Part shown: positions 10,201 to 18,091 of the stretch, piece after piece
How the letters are laid out: the number at the start of each line of letters is the position of its first letter
How positions within the stretch are numbered: the first letter of the stretch is position 1
Source of the DNA: Azospirillum cavernae
GTDB taxonomy: Bacteria > Pseudomonadota > Alphaproteobacteria > Azospirillales > Azospirillaceae
Direction: 5' to 3'
DNA: 64,000 nucleotides
NCBI RefSeq assembly: GCF_003590795.1
Contig: NZ_QYUL01000001.1
Coordinates: 2,373,001 to 2,437,000, forward strand
The notes under the pieces: model-generated
The model's database searches: none
What the model saw: the letters and a program-made list of their open reading frames with translations, nothing else
Told to the model about the DNA's origin: nothing
Translations under genes and position numbers: made by a program

Positions 10201-10329
10201 GATCAATACCGCTTCACCAGCGCCCTGCCCGCCCAATTGCTGAAAAGCATCGCCCCCGCCTTGCAGCCGTTGATCGAACAGAACGCCACCCGCACGGCGG
10301 ACAAGGATCGGACGCCGACGGGGTTGTGA
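7252..10329 (+). CDS. Bifunctional penicillin-binding protein (GT51 plus transpeptidase)
   Basis: This membrane-anchored enzyme polymerises lipid II glycan chains and cross-links peptides in the periplasm. A transmembrane helix lies at residues 12-30. The glycosyltransferase 51 domain shows a variant ENRELL (catalytic Glu166) and GGSTLATQ (207-214). The transpeptidase domain has all three active-site motifs: Ser509-Thr-Ala-Lys512, Ser615-Val-Asn617 and Lys933-Thr-Gly935. At 1025 residues it is longer than PBP1A or PBP1C, with about 100 extra residues between the anchor and the GT51 domain and about 300 between the SxN and KTG motifs. A TATAGT -10-like element at 7211 may start its transcript. 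Physiological role relative to other PBPs is not deducible. Confidence 0.9.
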   Translation: MAQRGALAWTRRVALGVALLGAAAAAGFAAREEMRTSRLQARLLTPLAQSMGFSLREGPNPAARYPTQGPYNERFGYSALPGQLRALTGDPSGPLYTIEAQAALSPALDRFMAGGGFPIYHEKTQAGLTLLDRNGHVMHSARYPERVFAGFDEVPPLVADTLLFIENRELLRADEPRRNPAVEWDRFAGAVAMLPVQAFRPGQRSPGGSTLATQIEKYRHSPDGQTSGGVEKLRQMASASVRAYQDGEDTSEARRRILVDYLNSTPLTARAGFGEVNGLGDGLWAWFGTDLAIAQRVLSEPTPANAATNDPMDPRPLQLKALAYKQVLALLLAQRRPSYYLIQDRAALDRLADSHLRVLAQAGVIDEALRDAALALPLAFREEPPAPPYSSFVEQKATNAIRAKLLSMLGVPGLYQLDRLDLTARSTLDAPTQQRVVEVLGKLNDPAYAQTLGLTGERLLDAKNNDLSKIIYSVTLYERGPEANYLRVQADNFDQPLDINEGAKLDLGSTAKLRTLLTYLEIIAELHDRYAHLPKDALDDVAEEASDPLTQWAVEWLAAASDRGLPGLLAAAMERRYSANPGEVFFTGGGQHAFVNFNKDDNHRIMTIQEALRNSVNLPFIRLMRDVVQFYMAEGGDDSDDILHDPNHPARQAYLARFADKEGTDFLNRFYNEYRKRSPDEALSLLASRVRPAPHRLAVIFRTSRPSAGLGEFAAFLRARLPGAALSDRDLGLLYAKYGPDKFPLNDLGYLARVHPLELWMVAYLQQNPTAKRADALEASAAVRQDSYRWLFKKGQAAQNSRIRIRLESDAFQRVTEQWRSVGYPFETLIPSLATAIGSSADRPAALAELVGLLLNDGMRQPTVRVTSLRFAADTPYEAKVGLGPLTGKRVLRPEVCATARRALMDVVQSGTARRVWGAFKDSTGAPIPMGGKTGTGDHRLDRWGPGGVLLDSKAVNRTATFVFYIGDRFFGTMTAFVHGPDSDQYRFTSALPAQLLKSIAPALQPLIEQNATRTADKDRTPTGL

Positions 10330-10374
10330 ATCTGAAAGGCTGCTTCCACCATTTTTTGCGAAAGCGCGCGCGCA

Positions 10375-11241
10375 ATGCCCAAGCGGTTCCTATGGCTTCT
10401 GACCCTTGTTCTGACGATGTCCCACCCCTTCGCCAGCGCCAGCGCCCGCGCCAGAGCCGAACCCGCCGTGGAGCGAGTCGCCATCGCCAGCGTGAACAGC
10501 CTTGGCTCCAAAACGCCGCTGACCTTGAACGGCGAATTCAGTCGACCGGACGGCCCCGGTCCGTTCCCGGCTGTGGTTCTCCTCCATGGCTGCGGCGGCC
10601 CACGCCCGAACGCCGCCCTCTGGCGACGGTTCTTCCATGACCGGGGCTACGCCGTTTTGGCGGTGAACAGCTTCGCCCCGCGCGGCGTTGACGAAATTTG
10701 CACCAAAACCGGCGTGGTGACGTGGAAGATGCGCGCCGCCGACGCCTTCGGCGCGCTGGAGCATCTGGCCCGCCAACCCGTCATCCAGCCCGACGCCATC
10801 CTGGTCATGGGATTCTCGCACGGCGGCGGCATCAGCTTGGACGTCACGTCCTCGTTTCGGCTGGACGCCCGCCCGGCGTCCTTGCCGCGCTTTCGCGCCG
10901 CCATCGCCCTTTATCCGCCCTGCGGACAGCCGCAGCGGAAGGACAGCCGCCGCATGGCGCCAACCTTCATCGGCATCGGCGCGGACGATGATTGGACCCC
11001 AGCGGAAGAGTGCAAGGCGCTGGCCGCCAAACACCAAGGGCCGGACGCCCTGGATCTGCGCGTCTACCCAAACGCCGCCCATTCCTTCGACAATCTTGAT
11101 CGTCCCGTCACCCGTCTGACAAAGGCCCTGAACCGCCACAGCCCAACCGGCATGGGGGCCACGGTCGGCGGCAGCCCCAGCGCCACGGCGACAGTTCAAG
11201 AGGACGTCGCGCGTTTTCTGTCCACAGCGTTGGCGCGCTGA
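10375..11241 (+). CDS. Secreted dienelactone hydrolase-family protein
   Basis: This is an alpha/beta hydrolase of 288 residues with an N-terminal signal peptide (about residues 1-28). The oxyanion region VVLLHGCGG is at about residues 67-75. The nucleophile elbow GFSHGG places the nucleophile at Ser148, and an Asp is available in the IGADDDWTP stretch. The catalytic histidine is in NAAHSFD near the C-terminus. Family members hydrolyse ester or lactone bonds; the substrate cannot be named. The gene follows the penicillin-binding protein by 45 bases and may be read with it. Confidence 0.85.
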   Translation: MPKRFLWLLTLVLTMSHPFASASARARAEPAVERVAIASVNSLGSKTPLTLNGEFSRPDGPGPFPAVVLLHGCGGPRPNAALWRRFFHDRGYAVLAVNSFAPRGVDEICTKTGVVTWKMRAADAFGALEHLARQPVIQPDAILVMGFSHGGGISLDVTSSFRLDARPASLPRFRAAIALYPPCGQPQRKDSRRMAPTFIGIGADDDWTPAEECKALAAKHQGPDALDLRVYPNAAHSFDNLDRPVTRLTKALNRHSPTGMGATVGGSPSATATVQEDVARFLSTALAR

Positions 11242-11281
11242 ATCGCTCCGACCGGAAACGGAACGCCGCCTATCCGACCGC

Positions 11282-12223
11282 CTACCCCGCCAGCGAGCGC
11301 GGCAGGGTGATCGATGGTTCCATCTCCACCCGGTTTCGTCCGCCATTCTTGGCGCGGTAGAGCGCGGCGTCGGCGCGGGCCAGGAGCTGTTCGACGCCGC
11401 GATCCGTCGGCGTCATCCAGGCCAGACCAATGCTGACCGTCAAGCGCAGCTCGCCGCCCGTTTCCAGGGGAAGGGACGAGTCGGCGATCCGTTCGCGCAC
11501 CCGCTGGGCGGCGGTGAAGGCGTTGACCGGCGGGGTTTCCGGCATGACGACGGCGAACTCCTCGCCGCCCAAACGTCCGACGATGTCGCAGGCCCGCAAG
11601 GACGCCTTGCAACAACGCACGGTCATCTTGATGGCCTCGTCGCCGGTGGCGTGGCCGTGGGTGTCGTTCACCTTCTTGAAATGGTCGATGTCGAGCATCA
11701 CCACCGACAAGGGCCGCTCGTAACGGCGTGAACGGGTGAACTCCTCCGCGCCGCGCTCCAGGCAACGGCGGCGGTTCAGCGCGCCGGTCAGCGCGTCGGT
11801 GGTCGCCAGCCGTTCCAGGTCACGCTGCATCGCCACGACGCGCGAGGCCGCCAGCAACCGCGCCGTCGTCCATTTCCAATCCAACGGCTTGCGCAGAAAC
11901 TCGTCGGCCCCGGCCTCGACCAACTCGTGGAACTGGTCGGTCATGCTGCCGGGGATCATCAAAATCAGATAGAGGTGCCGCAGCCCCTGGGCGGTGCGCA
12001 GATGCCAGCACAGCTCAATGCCGGTCATGTCCTTCAGCTTGATGTCCGCCATGACCACGTCGAACCGCTCTTGCGCCACGGCGTCGATCGCCTGGGCGCC
12101 GTTGGTCGCGATGCTGGTGCTGTAGCCGAGCTTGTTCAGCTCGTACACCATCATGTTCTGGTGATGCGGCGAATCGTCAACAATCAGAATGCGCAAAGCC
12201 GATGCTCCCGGCGGCAACGCCAC
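11282..12223 (-). CDS. Response regulator diguanylate cyclase (REC-GGDEF)
   Basis: The protein makes cyclic di-GMP under control of an N-terminal receiver domain. The phospho-acceptor is Asp60, with the acidic pair near Asp16-Asp17 and Lys112 completing the receiver site. The GGDEF domain has an intact catalytic GGEEF (219-223) and an RxxD product-inhibition site five residues before it (Arg210-Asp213), so activity with feedback inhibition is expected. The 12223 start is GTG without a clear ribosome binding site; a TTG at 12196 preceded by GGGAG is an alternative. No kinase gene is adjacent, so the upstream partner is unknown. It converges on the hydrolase gene. Confidence 0.93.
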   Translation of the reverse strand: MALPPGASALRILIVDDSPHHQNMMVYELNKLGYSTSIATNGAQAIDAVAQERFDVVMADIKLKDMTGIELCWHLRTAQGLRHLYLILMIPGSMTDQFHELVEAGADEFLRKPLDWKWTTARLLAASRVVAMQRDLERLATTDALTGALNRRRCLERGAEEFTRSRRYERPLSVVMLDIDHFKKVNDTHGHATGDEAIKMTVRCCKASLRACDIVGRLGGEEFAVVMPETPPVNAFTAAQRVRERIADSSLPLETGGELRLTVSIGLAWMTPTDRGVEQLLARADAALYRAKNGGRNRVEMEPSITLPRSLAG

Positions 12224-12355
12224 TGTTTATGGAGCATGATGCAAGGGTGTGCAAATGCCGTTAACGACAAATGCGCGTTCCCCCTGATTCTCACGCCCTC
12301 AAAACGGGGGAGGAGCGCGTCGACGCCCCTCCATCCGACGTCTCCCGCCGCTCGA

Positions 12356-13237
12356 TCAGGCGCCCGCCGTCCGCACCAGCGCGTCGTAATCGGCGATCAT
12401 CGCCGCGCAGACCGGGCCGGGGGTGAAGCGGTGCTCGCCAATCTCGCCCACCGGGGTGACTTCCGCCGCTGTGCCGACCAGAAACACCTCCTGCGCCTTG
12501 GCCAGATCCTCGGGCGGGATGCGGCGTTCGATCACGTCAAGCCCGCGCGCGCGGGCCAAATCCATGATGGTCCGCCGGGTGATGCCGTCGAGGAAGCCGT
12601 CGGGAATCGGCGTGTGCAGCGCGCCGTCGATCACCAGAAACAGATTGGCCCCGGTCGCTTCGGCCAGAAAACCGCGATGGTCGAGCATCAGCGCGTCCTG
12701 GAATCCCTCGGCTTCGGCCTGATGCTTGGACAGGGTGCCGATCATGTACAGCCCGGCGGCCTTGGACGCGGTCGGCGCGCTGTCCGGCGAGGGGCGGCGC
12801 CAGGGCGCCCAAGCCAGCCGGATCCCCTTCATCTTCGCTTCCGCGCTGAAATAGCTGGGCCATTGCCAGACGGCGATGGCGAGATGAATGCGGCTGGCCT
12901 GCGCCGACACGCCCATCACCTCGCTGCCGCGCCACGCGACCGGACGGACATAGGCGTCGGCGAAGCCCATCGCCGCGACGGTTTGCCGAGTCGCCTCGTC
13001 GATCTCCGCCACCGAATAGGGGATGGTGAAGCCCAGCAGCCGAGCGGAGTTGACCAGCCGCTCGCTGTGTTCGGTCAGCTTGAAGACCCGCCCGTTGTAA
13101 GCGCGCTCGCCCTCGAACACGCTGCTGGCGTAATGAAGCCCATGGGTCAGGACATGGATCTTGGCCTCCCGCCACGGCGTCAGCGCGCCGTCGAACCAGA
13201 TGAAGCCGTCGCGGTCGTCAAAGGGCAGAATGGACAT
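12356..13237 (-). CDS. ilvE: Branched-chain amino acid aminotransferase
   Basis: This PLP enzyme (fold type IV) carries out the last step of leucine, isoleucine and valine synthesis. The PLP lysine is Lys159 in TASKAAGLYM. The family stretches FEGERAYNG and EATGANLFLV are present, and the 293-residue length is typical. It is transcribed away from a MarR regulator across a 163-base gap. A D-amino-acid aminotransferase is a less likely alternative in the same fold; the FEGxRAY sequence favours IlvE. Confidence 0.94.
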   Translation of the reverse strand: MSILPFDDRDGFIWFDGALTPWREAKIHVLTHGLHYASSVFEGERAYNGRVFKLTEHSERLVNSARLLGFTIPYSVAEIDEATRQTVAAMGFADAYVRPVAWRGSEVMGVSAQASRIHLAIAVWQWPSYFSAEAKMKGIRLAWAPWRRPSPDSAPTASKAAGLYMIGTLSKHQAEAEGFQDALMLDHRGFLAEATGANLFLVIDGALHTPIPDGFLDGITRRTIMDLARARGLDVIERRIPPEDLAKAQEVFLVGTAAEVTPVGEIGEHRFTPGPVCAAMIADYDALVRTAGA

Positions 13238-13400
13238 GGCGATTCCCCAAAGCTCCAGGCACGCCCGTCCCTTGGCAAAAGCCGACCCATGGGCGCGACA
13301 AAGGGTTGCCGCGCATGAGCTTGCTCTTGTGTCCGGGCGCTGGATTGTTTATGTCTGAGTTACTGACCTATTTATAACGAATCGAACAAACCGCGTCAAC

Positions 13401-13910
13401 ATGGCTGACCTAAAAGCAGGCGTGAATCAACTTTTCCTCCGCGAGGAGGAATTGCGCACCGGGATGGAACTGCTGTTCTACGCCTACCGGGAATTCACCG
13501 CCGAACCGGACGAGATCCTCGCCGCCATTGATTTTGGCCGCGCCCATCACCGGGTGATCTATTTCGTTGGCCGCTATCCCAAGATCACGGTGTCGGAGCT
13601 GCTGGCGATCCTGAAGATCACCAAGCAAAGCCTGTCGCGCGTGCTGGGGGAGTTGGTCCGGCAGGGCTTCATCGACCAGCAAACCGGGGCGCGCGACCGT
13701 CGCCAACGCCTGTTGGAGCTGACCGAAAAGGGCGTCGAGCTGGAACGCCAATTGTCGGAAACCCAGCGTCAGCGCATCGCGCGCGCCTACAAAATGGCGG
13801 GCGCGGAAGCGGTCGAGGGGTTCCGCAAGGTCATGATGGGCATGTTGGATGACGAGGACCGGGCCAAATTCACGCCCCCGGCGCCGACCCGGCCCGTCAC
13901 CAAACGCTGA
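13401..13910 (+). CDS. MarR-family regulator (PetP-like)
   Basis: The 169-residue protein has a winged helix-turn-helix (about residues 60-110: ITVSELLAILKITKQSLSRVLGEL split over the helices, then the DRRQR wing). It is followed in the same region by an OmpR-type regulator and a kinase. This order resembles the petP-petR block of purple bacteria, where both regulators are tied to cytochrome bc1 gene expression; the link here is by analogy only. It is divergent from ilvE and the 163-base shared gap probably holds both promoters. Confidence 0.85.
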   Translation: MADLKAGVNQLFLREEELRTGMELLFYAYREFTAEPDEILAAIDFGRAHHRVIYFVGRYPKITVSELLAILKITKQSLSRVLGELVRQGFIDQQTGARDRRQRLLELTEKGVELERQLSETQRQRIARAYKMAGAEAVEGFRKVMMGMLDDEDRAKFTPPAPTRPVTKR

Positions 13911-13952
13911 CTCACAACCAAGCGCTGAAAAGAAAATCCTCTGTCGCGAGGG

Positions 13953-14213
13953 TCAGTCGGCGGCGCTGTCGCTTCCGGCGGCCATCGCCTGCGGCGGCGC
14001 TGTCGTCGGCATCGCGGCCGGGGGCATCGCTCCGGCGACAGCCCCATCGGTTTTTCCATAATTCGCCGGACGACGGCGGAAGGTGCCTTTCCGGTACACC
14101 ACATTGTCGGAGGAACCGGGCGCGCATTGCAAAATCTTGCCGCCCTTTTCCAGAAATTCACGGGTCATAGCGTCCAGGTCGTTACGGTCGGCAGACCTGT
14201 TGTCATCGGTCAT
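13953..14213 (-). CDS. Small conserved hypothetical protein, 86 aa
   Basis: The start at 14213 is supported by a GGAG motif six bases upstream. The N-terminal 55 residues look folded (DAMTREFLEKGGKILQCAPG and VVYRKGTFRRRPANYG) and contain one cysteine. The tail is low-complexity Ala/Pro/Met. A frame open much further upstream on this strand lies antisense to the response-regulator gene and is not credible. It converges on the MarR gene and diverges from the two-component operon. I do not recognise a function. Confidence 0.72.
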   Translation of the reverse strand: MTDDNRSADRNDLDAMTREFLEKGGKILQCAPGSSDNVVYRKGTFRRRPANYGKTDGAVAGAMPPAAMPTTAPPQAMAAGSDSAAD

Positions 14214-14321
14214 CGTGATCGCTCCAGTGAACCCCACCGCGCACAGCCTAACACAAAATTTGGAAGAATCCGCCAACAGCCTTGCCTTTCGCGTCGCTAT
14301 ACGCCGGACGGTCGGGCGCGC

Positions 14322-14327
14322 TATAAT
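14322..14327 (+). promoter_or_regulatory. Consensus -10 box seven bases before the response-regulator start
   Basis: A perfect TATAAT lies at 14322-14327, six bases before the ATG at 14334. No ribosome binding site separates them. If used, transcription would begin at or beside the start codon, giving a leaderless mRNA. No good -35 box is seen at 16-18 bases. Confidence 0.45.
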
Positions 14328-14333
14328 CCCACT

Positions 14334-15035
14334 ATGATGGAAGACCAGCCCCACATCCTGGTCGTCGATGACGACACCCGCTTGCGCGAACTTTTGCGCA
14401 AATATTTGGCAACCAACGGCTTCTTGGTGAGCACGGCGCGCGACGCCGCCGACGCGCGCGCGCAGCTCGGCGGATTGGCCTTCGATCTTCTGGTGCTCGA
14501 CATCATGATGCCTGGCGAATCGGGGTTGGAGCTGACCGAATCGCTGCGCCGCGACCGCGACGTGCCGATCCTGCTGCTGACCGCGAGGGACGAGCCGGAC
14601 GACCGCATCGCCGGGTTGGAGGCCGGGGCCGACGATTACCTCGCCAAACCCTTCAGCCCGCGCGAGCTGTTGCTGCGCATCAACTCCATCCTGCGCCGTC
14701 AGGCGGTGCGCCCGCCGGAGCCGACCGCCGCGCCTGCCCCTCCGGTGCGCCTCGGCCCCCTGCTCTATCTGCCCGACCGCGACGAGCTGCGCGCCGGGGA
14801 CGAGGTGGTCCGGCTGACCACGGCGGAGGCCAGTTTGCTGCGGATTCTCGCCGCCTCCCCCGGCGTCACCTTCAGCCGCGAGGAGTTGACGGAGCGCAGC
14901 AAGGTTGCGGGCAACGCCCGCACCATCGACGTGCAAGTCACCCGCCTGCGCCGCAAGATCGAGGCGGACCCGCGCGAACCACGCTACCTCCACACCGTGC
15001 GCGGCGAAGGCTATGTGTTGAGGCCCGATCCGTGA
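14334..15035 (+). CDS. OmpR-family response regulator (PetR/OmpR-like)
   Basis: A receiver domain (acidic cluster VVDDD, phospho-acceptor Asp56 in LVLDIMMP, Lys near residue 105 in DYLAKPF) is joined to a winged-helix DNA-binding domain (RTIDVQVTRLRRKIE). The protein is 233 residues from ATG 14334; ATG 14337 is the adjacent alternative. Its TGA overlaps the GTG start of the downstream kinase, so the two are translationally coupled and form a cognate pair. Confidence 0.94.
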   Translation: MMEDQPHILVVDDDTRLRELLRKYLATNGFLVSTARDAADARAQLGGLAFDLLVLDIMMPGESGLELTESLRRDRDVPILLLTARDEPDDRIAGLEAGADDYLAKPFSPRELLLRINSILRRQAVRPPEPTAAPAPPVRLGPLLYLPDRDELRAGDEVVRLTTAEASLLRILAASPGVTFSREELTERSKVAGNARTIDVQVTRLRRKIEADPREPRYLHTVRGEGYVLRPDP

Positions 15036-16423
15036 CGGTCACACCGGAATCGAGACCGGCGGCGCGCGCCGACACGACTCGTCGGGACCGGCGGTCGCGC
15101 GGTCTCTGGCTGAAGCGCTTTCTGCCGCGCACCCTGTTCGGGCGTTCCCTGCTCATCATCGTCACCCCGGTGATTCTCGCCCAAGGGGTGGCGACCTGGA
15201 TTTTCTACGACCGCCATTGGGACACCGTGACGAATCGGCTGGCCTTCGCCGTGGCGGGCGACATCGCCACCGTGATCGCCCAGTTGGAGCATGACCCGTC
15301 CGAGGAAGGGCGCAACTGGATTCTGGCGACCGCCGCGCGCACCACCGACCTGATCGTCAGCCTGGAACCCAACCAACGCCTGCCCGAACAGGGCCAGCCC
15401 CTGCGCGGCCTGCTGGAGCGCACCCTGGGCAAGGCGCTGGACGAACGGATCGCCCGCCCCTTTTCCATCAACACCCGCGTCGCCCATGAATGGTATGAGA
15501 TCCGGGTGGAGATGCCGAACGGCGTGCTGTCGGTGATGTCGCCGGAACGCCGCCTGTTCACGCCGACCAGCTATATTTTCATCCTGTGGATGATCGGTTC
15601 GGCCATCGTCCTGTTCGCCGTCGCCATCCTGTTCATGCGCAACCAGATCCGCCCGATCAAGCGGCTGGCCGCCGCCGCCGATTCGCTTGGCAAGGGGCGC
15701 GACGTGCTGAACTTCAAGATGGAGGGCGCGACCGAGGTCCGGCAAGCCGCGTCGGCCTTTCTGCTGATGCGCGAGCGCATCCAGCGCCAGATCACCCAGC
15801 GCACCGAAATGCTGGCGGGTGTCAGCCATGATTTGCGCACGCCGCTGACCCGGATGAAGCTGGCGCTGGACATGGTGGCCGAAATGTCCGGCTGCGACCC
15901 GGAAATCGAAGAGCTGATGGCCGACGTCGCCGAGATGGAGGCGATGATCGAAGGCTATCTCGCCTTCGCGCGCGGCGAGGGGGCGGAGTTGGTTCAGCCC
16001 ACCGACCTGTCCCGCCTGTTGAACGAAACCGCCGCCAGCGCGCGGCGCGAGGGGACCGAGGTGACGCTGTCGGTCGAACCCCTGATGACGCTGCCGTTGC
16101 GCCCCAACGCGATGCGCCGCTGCGTCGCCAATCTGCTGAGCAACGCCGGGCGCCACGCGGGGACCGCCTGGGTGCGGGCCGAACGGCGCGGCGGCTCCAT
16201 CGAGATCGTCATCGACGACGACGGCCCCGGCATCCCCGCCGCCGCGCGCGAGGATGTGTTCAAGCCCTTCTTCCGCATGGACCGCTCGCGCAACATCGCC
16301 ACCGGCGGATCGGGATTGGGGCTGACCATCGCGCGCGACGTGGTCCGCAGCCACGGCGGCGACATCACGTTGGATGACAGCCCTTATGGCGGATTGCGGG
16401 CGATCATCCGCCTGCCGTTGTGA
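15032..16423 (+). CDS. EnvZ-like sensor histidine kinase
   Basis: This is an inner-membrane kinase of 463 residues. A first membrane helix is at about 36-55, a periplasmic region of about 125 residues follows, and a second helix lies near 185-205. A HAMP linker (IRPIKRLAAAADSLGKG) comes next, then the H-box AGVSHDLRTPLTR with phospho-acceptor His266. The ATPase domain has an N box (NLLSNAGRHAG), a G1 box (DDGPGIP) and a G2 box (GGSGLGL). The GTG start overlaps the stop of the response-regulator gene. The signal sensed is unknown. Confidence 0.94.
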   Translation: MTVTPESRPAARADTTRRDRRSRGLWLKRFLPRTLFGRSLLIIVTPVILAQGVATWIFYDRHWDTVTNRLAFAVAGDIATVIAQLEHDPSEEGRNWILATAARTTDLIVSLEPNQRLPEQGQPLRGLLERTLGKALDERIARPFSINTRVAHEWYEIRVEMPNGVLSVMSPERRLFTPTSYIFILWMIGSAIVLFAVAILFMRNQIRPIKRLAAAADSLGKGRDVLNFKMEGATEVRQAASAFLLMRERIQRQITQRTEMLAGVSHDLRTPLTRMKLALDMVAEMSGCDPEIEELMADVAEMEAMIEGYLAFARGEGAELVQPTDLSRLLNETAASARREGTEVTLSVEPLMTLPLRPNAMRRCVANLLSNAGRHAGTAWVRAERRGGSIEIVIDDDGPGIPAAAREDVFKPFFRMDRSRNIATGGSGLGLTIARDVVRSHGGDITLDDSPYGGLRAIIRLPL

Positions 16424-16435
16424 GCCAACCGCCGA

Positions 16436-16771
16436 TCAGTAAAGCTGGCCGCCGTTCGGCACGGCGCGATCCGGGCCGACCAGAACCACCGCGCCCTCGG
16501 CGTCGGGAACGCCCAGGCACAGAACCTCGCTGGTGAAGGGGCCGATTCGCTTGGACGGGAAATTCACCACCGCCAGGATTTGCCGACCGATCAGCGACTC
16601 CGCCGGGTACAGCGTGGTGATCTGCGCCGAACTGCGCCGGGTTCCGATGTCGCCGCCAAAATCGACGGTCAGCTTGTAAGCGGGCTTGCGGGCTTCCGGG
16701 AAGGGATCGACCGCGATGATCGTTCCGACCCGAATGTCGATCTTGGCGAAATCATCGTAACTGATGGTCAT
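16436..16771 (-). CDS. CsaA-like tRNA-binding domain protein
   Basis: The 111-residue protein is a stand-alone OB-fold tRNA-binding domain like CsaA and the C-terminal domain of methionyl-tRNA synthetase. Visible family features are DFAKIDIRVGTI near the N-terminus, YKLTVDFG, and the NFPSKRIGPFTSEVL segment. CsaA proteins act as export-related chaperones or tRNA binders. The ATG at 16771 was chosen because homology begins just after it, although the ribosome binding site is weak. It converges on the kinase gene with 12 bases between stops. Confidence 0.85.
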   Translation of the reverse strand: MTISYDDFAKIDIRVGTIIAVDPFPEARKPAYKLTVDFGGDIGTRRSSAQITTLYPAESLIGRQILAVVNFPSKRIGPFTSEVLCLGVPDAEGAVVLVGPDRAVPNGGQLY

Positions 16772-16840
16772 CCGGCGCAATCCCACGTCATGGCTCCAAC
16801 GCGCGAGCCTACCCCGGACCCGCGCCCGCCGGGAACGCAA

Positions 16841-16869
16841 AAAGGGCCGCCCCGATGGGACGGCCCTTT
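16841..16869 (-). terminator. Rho-independent terminator after the phasin gene
   Basis: A perfect nine-base-pair stem (AAAGGGCCG with CGGCCCTTT) and an 11-base loop is followed on the minus strand by further T residues. It lies 28 bases past the phasin stop codon. Confidence 0.85.
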
Positions 16870-16896
16870 CGGCATCGTCGCTGAAACGATGAAGGC

Positions 16897-17331
16897 TTAC
16901 TTGGCGACCTTGGCGACGGCGCTCTTCAGCTCTTCCAGGCTTTCCGACACGCGCTTGGACAGGACGTCGGCGGCTTCGGTGTTGGACTTCGTGACCAGCT
17001 CGGCCAGTTCACGGGCGTTGGCCAGAGCCTTTTCAAAGGCGGCCTTCACCAGTTCGGCCTGCTTGGCGGCCTTGGCTTCCGGGGTGCTGGCCGACAGCAC
17101 GTCGTTGACGAAGCTGCTGGCTTCTTCGACCGAGGAGCGGACGATTTCAGCCTGACGGCGCAGGACGGCCTGGAAACCCTCGGCGGCCAACTGGTTGGCG
17201 GCGGTCAGGGCTTCGATGTTCTTGCGCTGGCTGGAGAGGATGGCTTCGACATCGACGCCCGGCAGCTTGAAATCGCCCATGAACTTGGACGGGTCGAACT
17301 CAAGGAAGGGGTTGTTCGTCTTCGTGGCCAT
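16897..17331 (-). CDS. Phasin family protein
   Basis: Phasins coat polyhydroxyalkanoate granules. The 144-residue protein begins MATKTNNPFLEFD and includes the family segment GVDVEAILSSQRKNIEALTAANQ. The rest is a long amphipathic helix ending in Lys/Ala repeats. The start at 17331 fits the conserved N-terminus; an ATG at 17340 is possible. It has its own terminator and a wide upstream gap of 233 bases, so it is probably monocistronic and highly expressed. No PHA synthase gene is in the window. Confidence 0.9.
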   Translation of the reverse strand: MATKTNNPFLEFDPSKFMGDFKLPGVDVEAILSSQRKNIEALTAANQLAAEGFQAVLRRQAEIVRSSVEEASSFVNDVLSASTPEAKAAKQAELVKAAFEKALANARELAELVTKSNTEAADVLSKRVSESLEELKSAVAKVAK

Positions 17332-17564
17332 GTTTCTCATCCCCAATCAGGAAGCGTTTCGCATGTTGCGACGCAACATTTCTGAAGCCGACTATGCAGA
17401 GTGCCGAAAAGTTAGTCAACGCGCTTTTGCGCCGCAGCATAATCGTCATCCAGCACCGCCCATCGCCCCGCATCCAGTCAACTGTTTGAGCCAACAGAAG
17501 GTTCCAGCGTCCGCGACGAATGGCGGAAGGTGCGACAAAACGCCGCATTAGAAAGTCTCGGCGC

Positions 17565-18050
17565 TCAGCCCTTGCGCACAACGTCCACGCGACCGCCGGT
17601 GATGCGCACCAACTCATCGGGCGTCAGGCGAAACACGGCGTTCGGGGTTCCCGCCGCCGCCCACAGGACGTCCAACGCCATCAGATCGGCGTCGATCAAA
17701 ACCAGCGGCGGCACGGCGTGGCCGATGGGCGGGACGCCGCCGATGGCGAAGCCGGTGGATTCGCGGACAAACTCAGGGTCGGCGCGCTCAATCTTTTCGC
17801 CGATCAGGCGACCGACCGCCTTCTCATCCACCCGGTTGGCCCCGCTGGCGATCACCAGCACCGGGCGAGCGGTCTCTTTGGCGCGGAAAATCAGGGATTT
17901 GGCGATCTGCGCGACGTCGCAGCCGACCGCAGCCGCCGCGTCCTCCGACGTCCGGGTGCTGCCCTCATGCTCGACGACGCGAGGACCAAAGCCAAGGCTG
18001 TTCAACAGATCCTGGATTCGCCGCGCCGATGGGCTGAGTGCGTTGCTCAT
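17565..18050 (-). CDS. YbaK/ProRS-editing-domain protein
   Basis: YbaK-type proteins hydrolyse mischarged aminoacyl-tRNAs such as Cys- or Ala-tRNA(Pro). The 161-residue product has the family segments AKSLIFRAK (conserved lysine), PVLVIASGANRVD, GGVPPIGH and VLIDADLM. An ATG at 18056 is an alternative to 18050; a GGGG run precedes both. It sits 41 bases after proC on the same strand and is probably the last gene of that unit. Confidence 0.9.
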   Translation of the reverse strand: MSNALSPSARRIQDLLNSLGFGPRVVEHEGSTRTSEDAAAAVGCDVAQIAKSLIFRAKETARPVLVIASGANRVDEKAVGRLIGEKIERADPEFVRESTGFAIGGVPPIGHAVPPLVLIDADLMALDVLWAAAGTPNAVFRLTPDELVRITGGRVDVVRKG

Positions 18051-18091
18051 CACCATGCCCCCATGACGGCGGTGATTGTGGACATCAGGCG

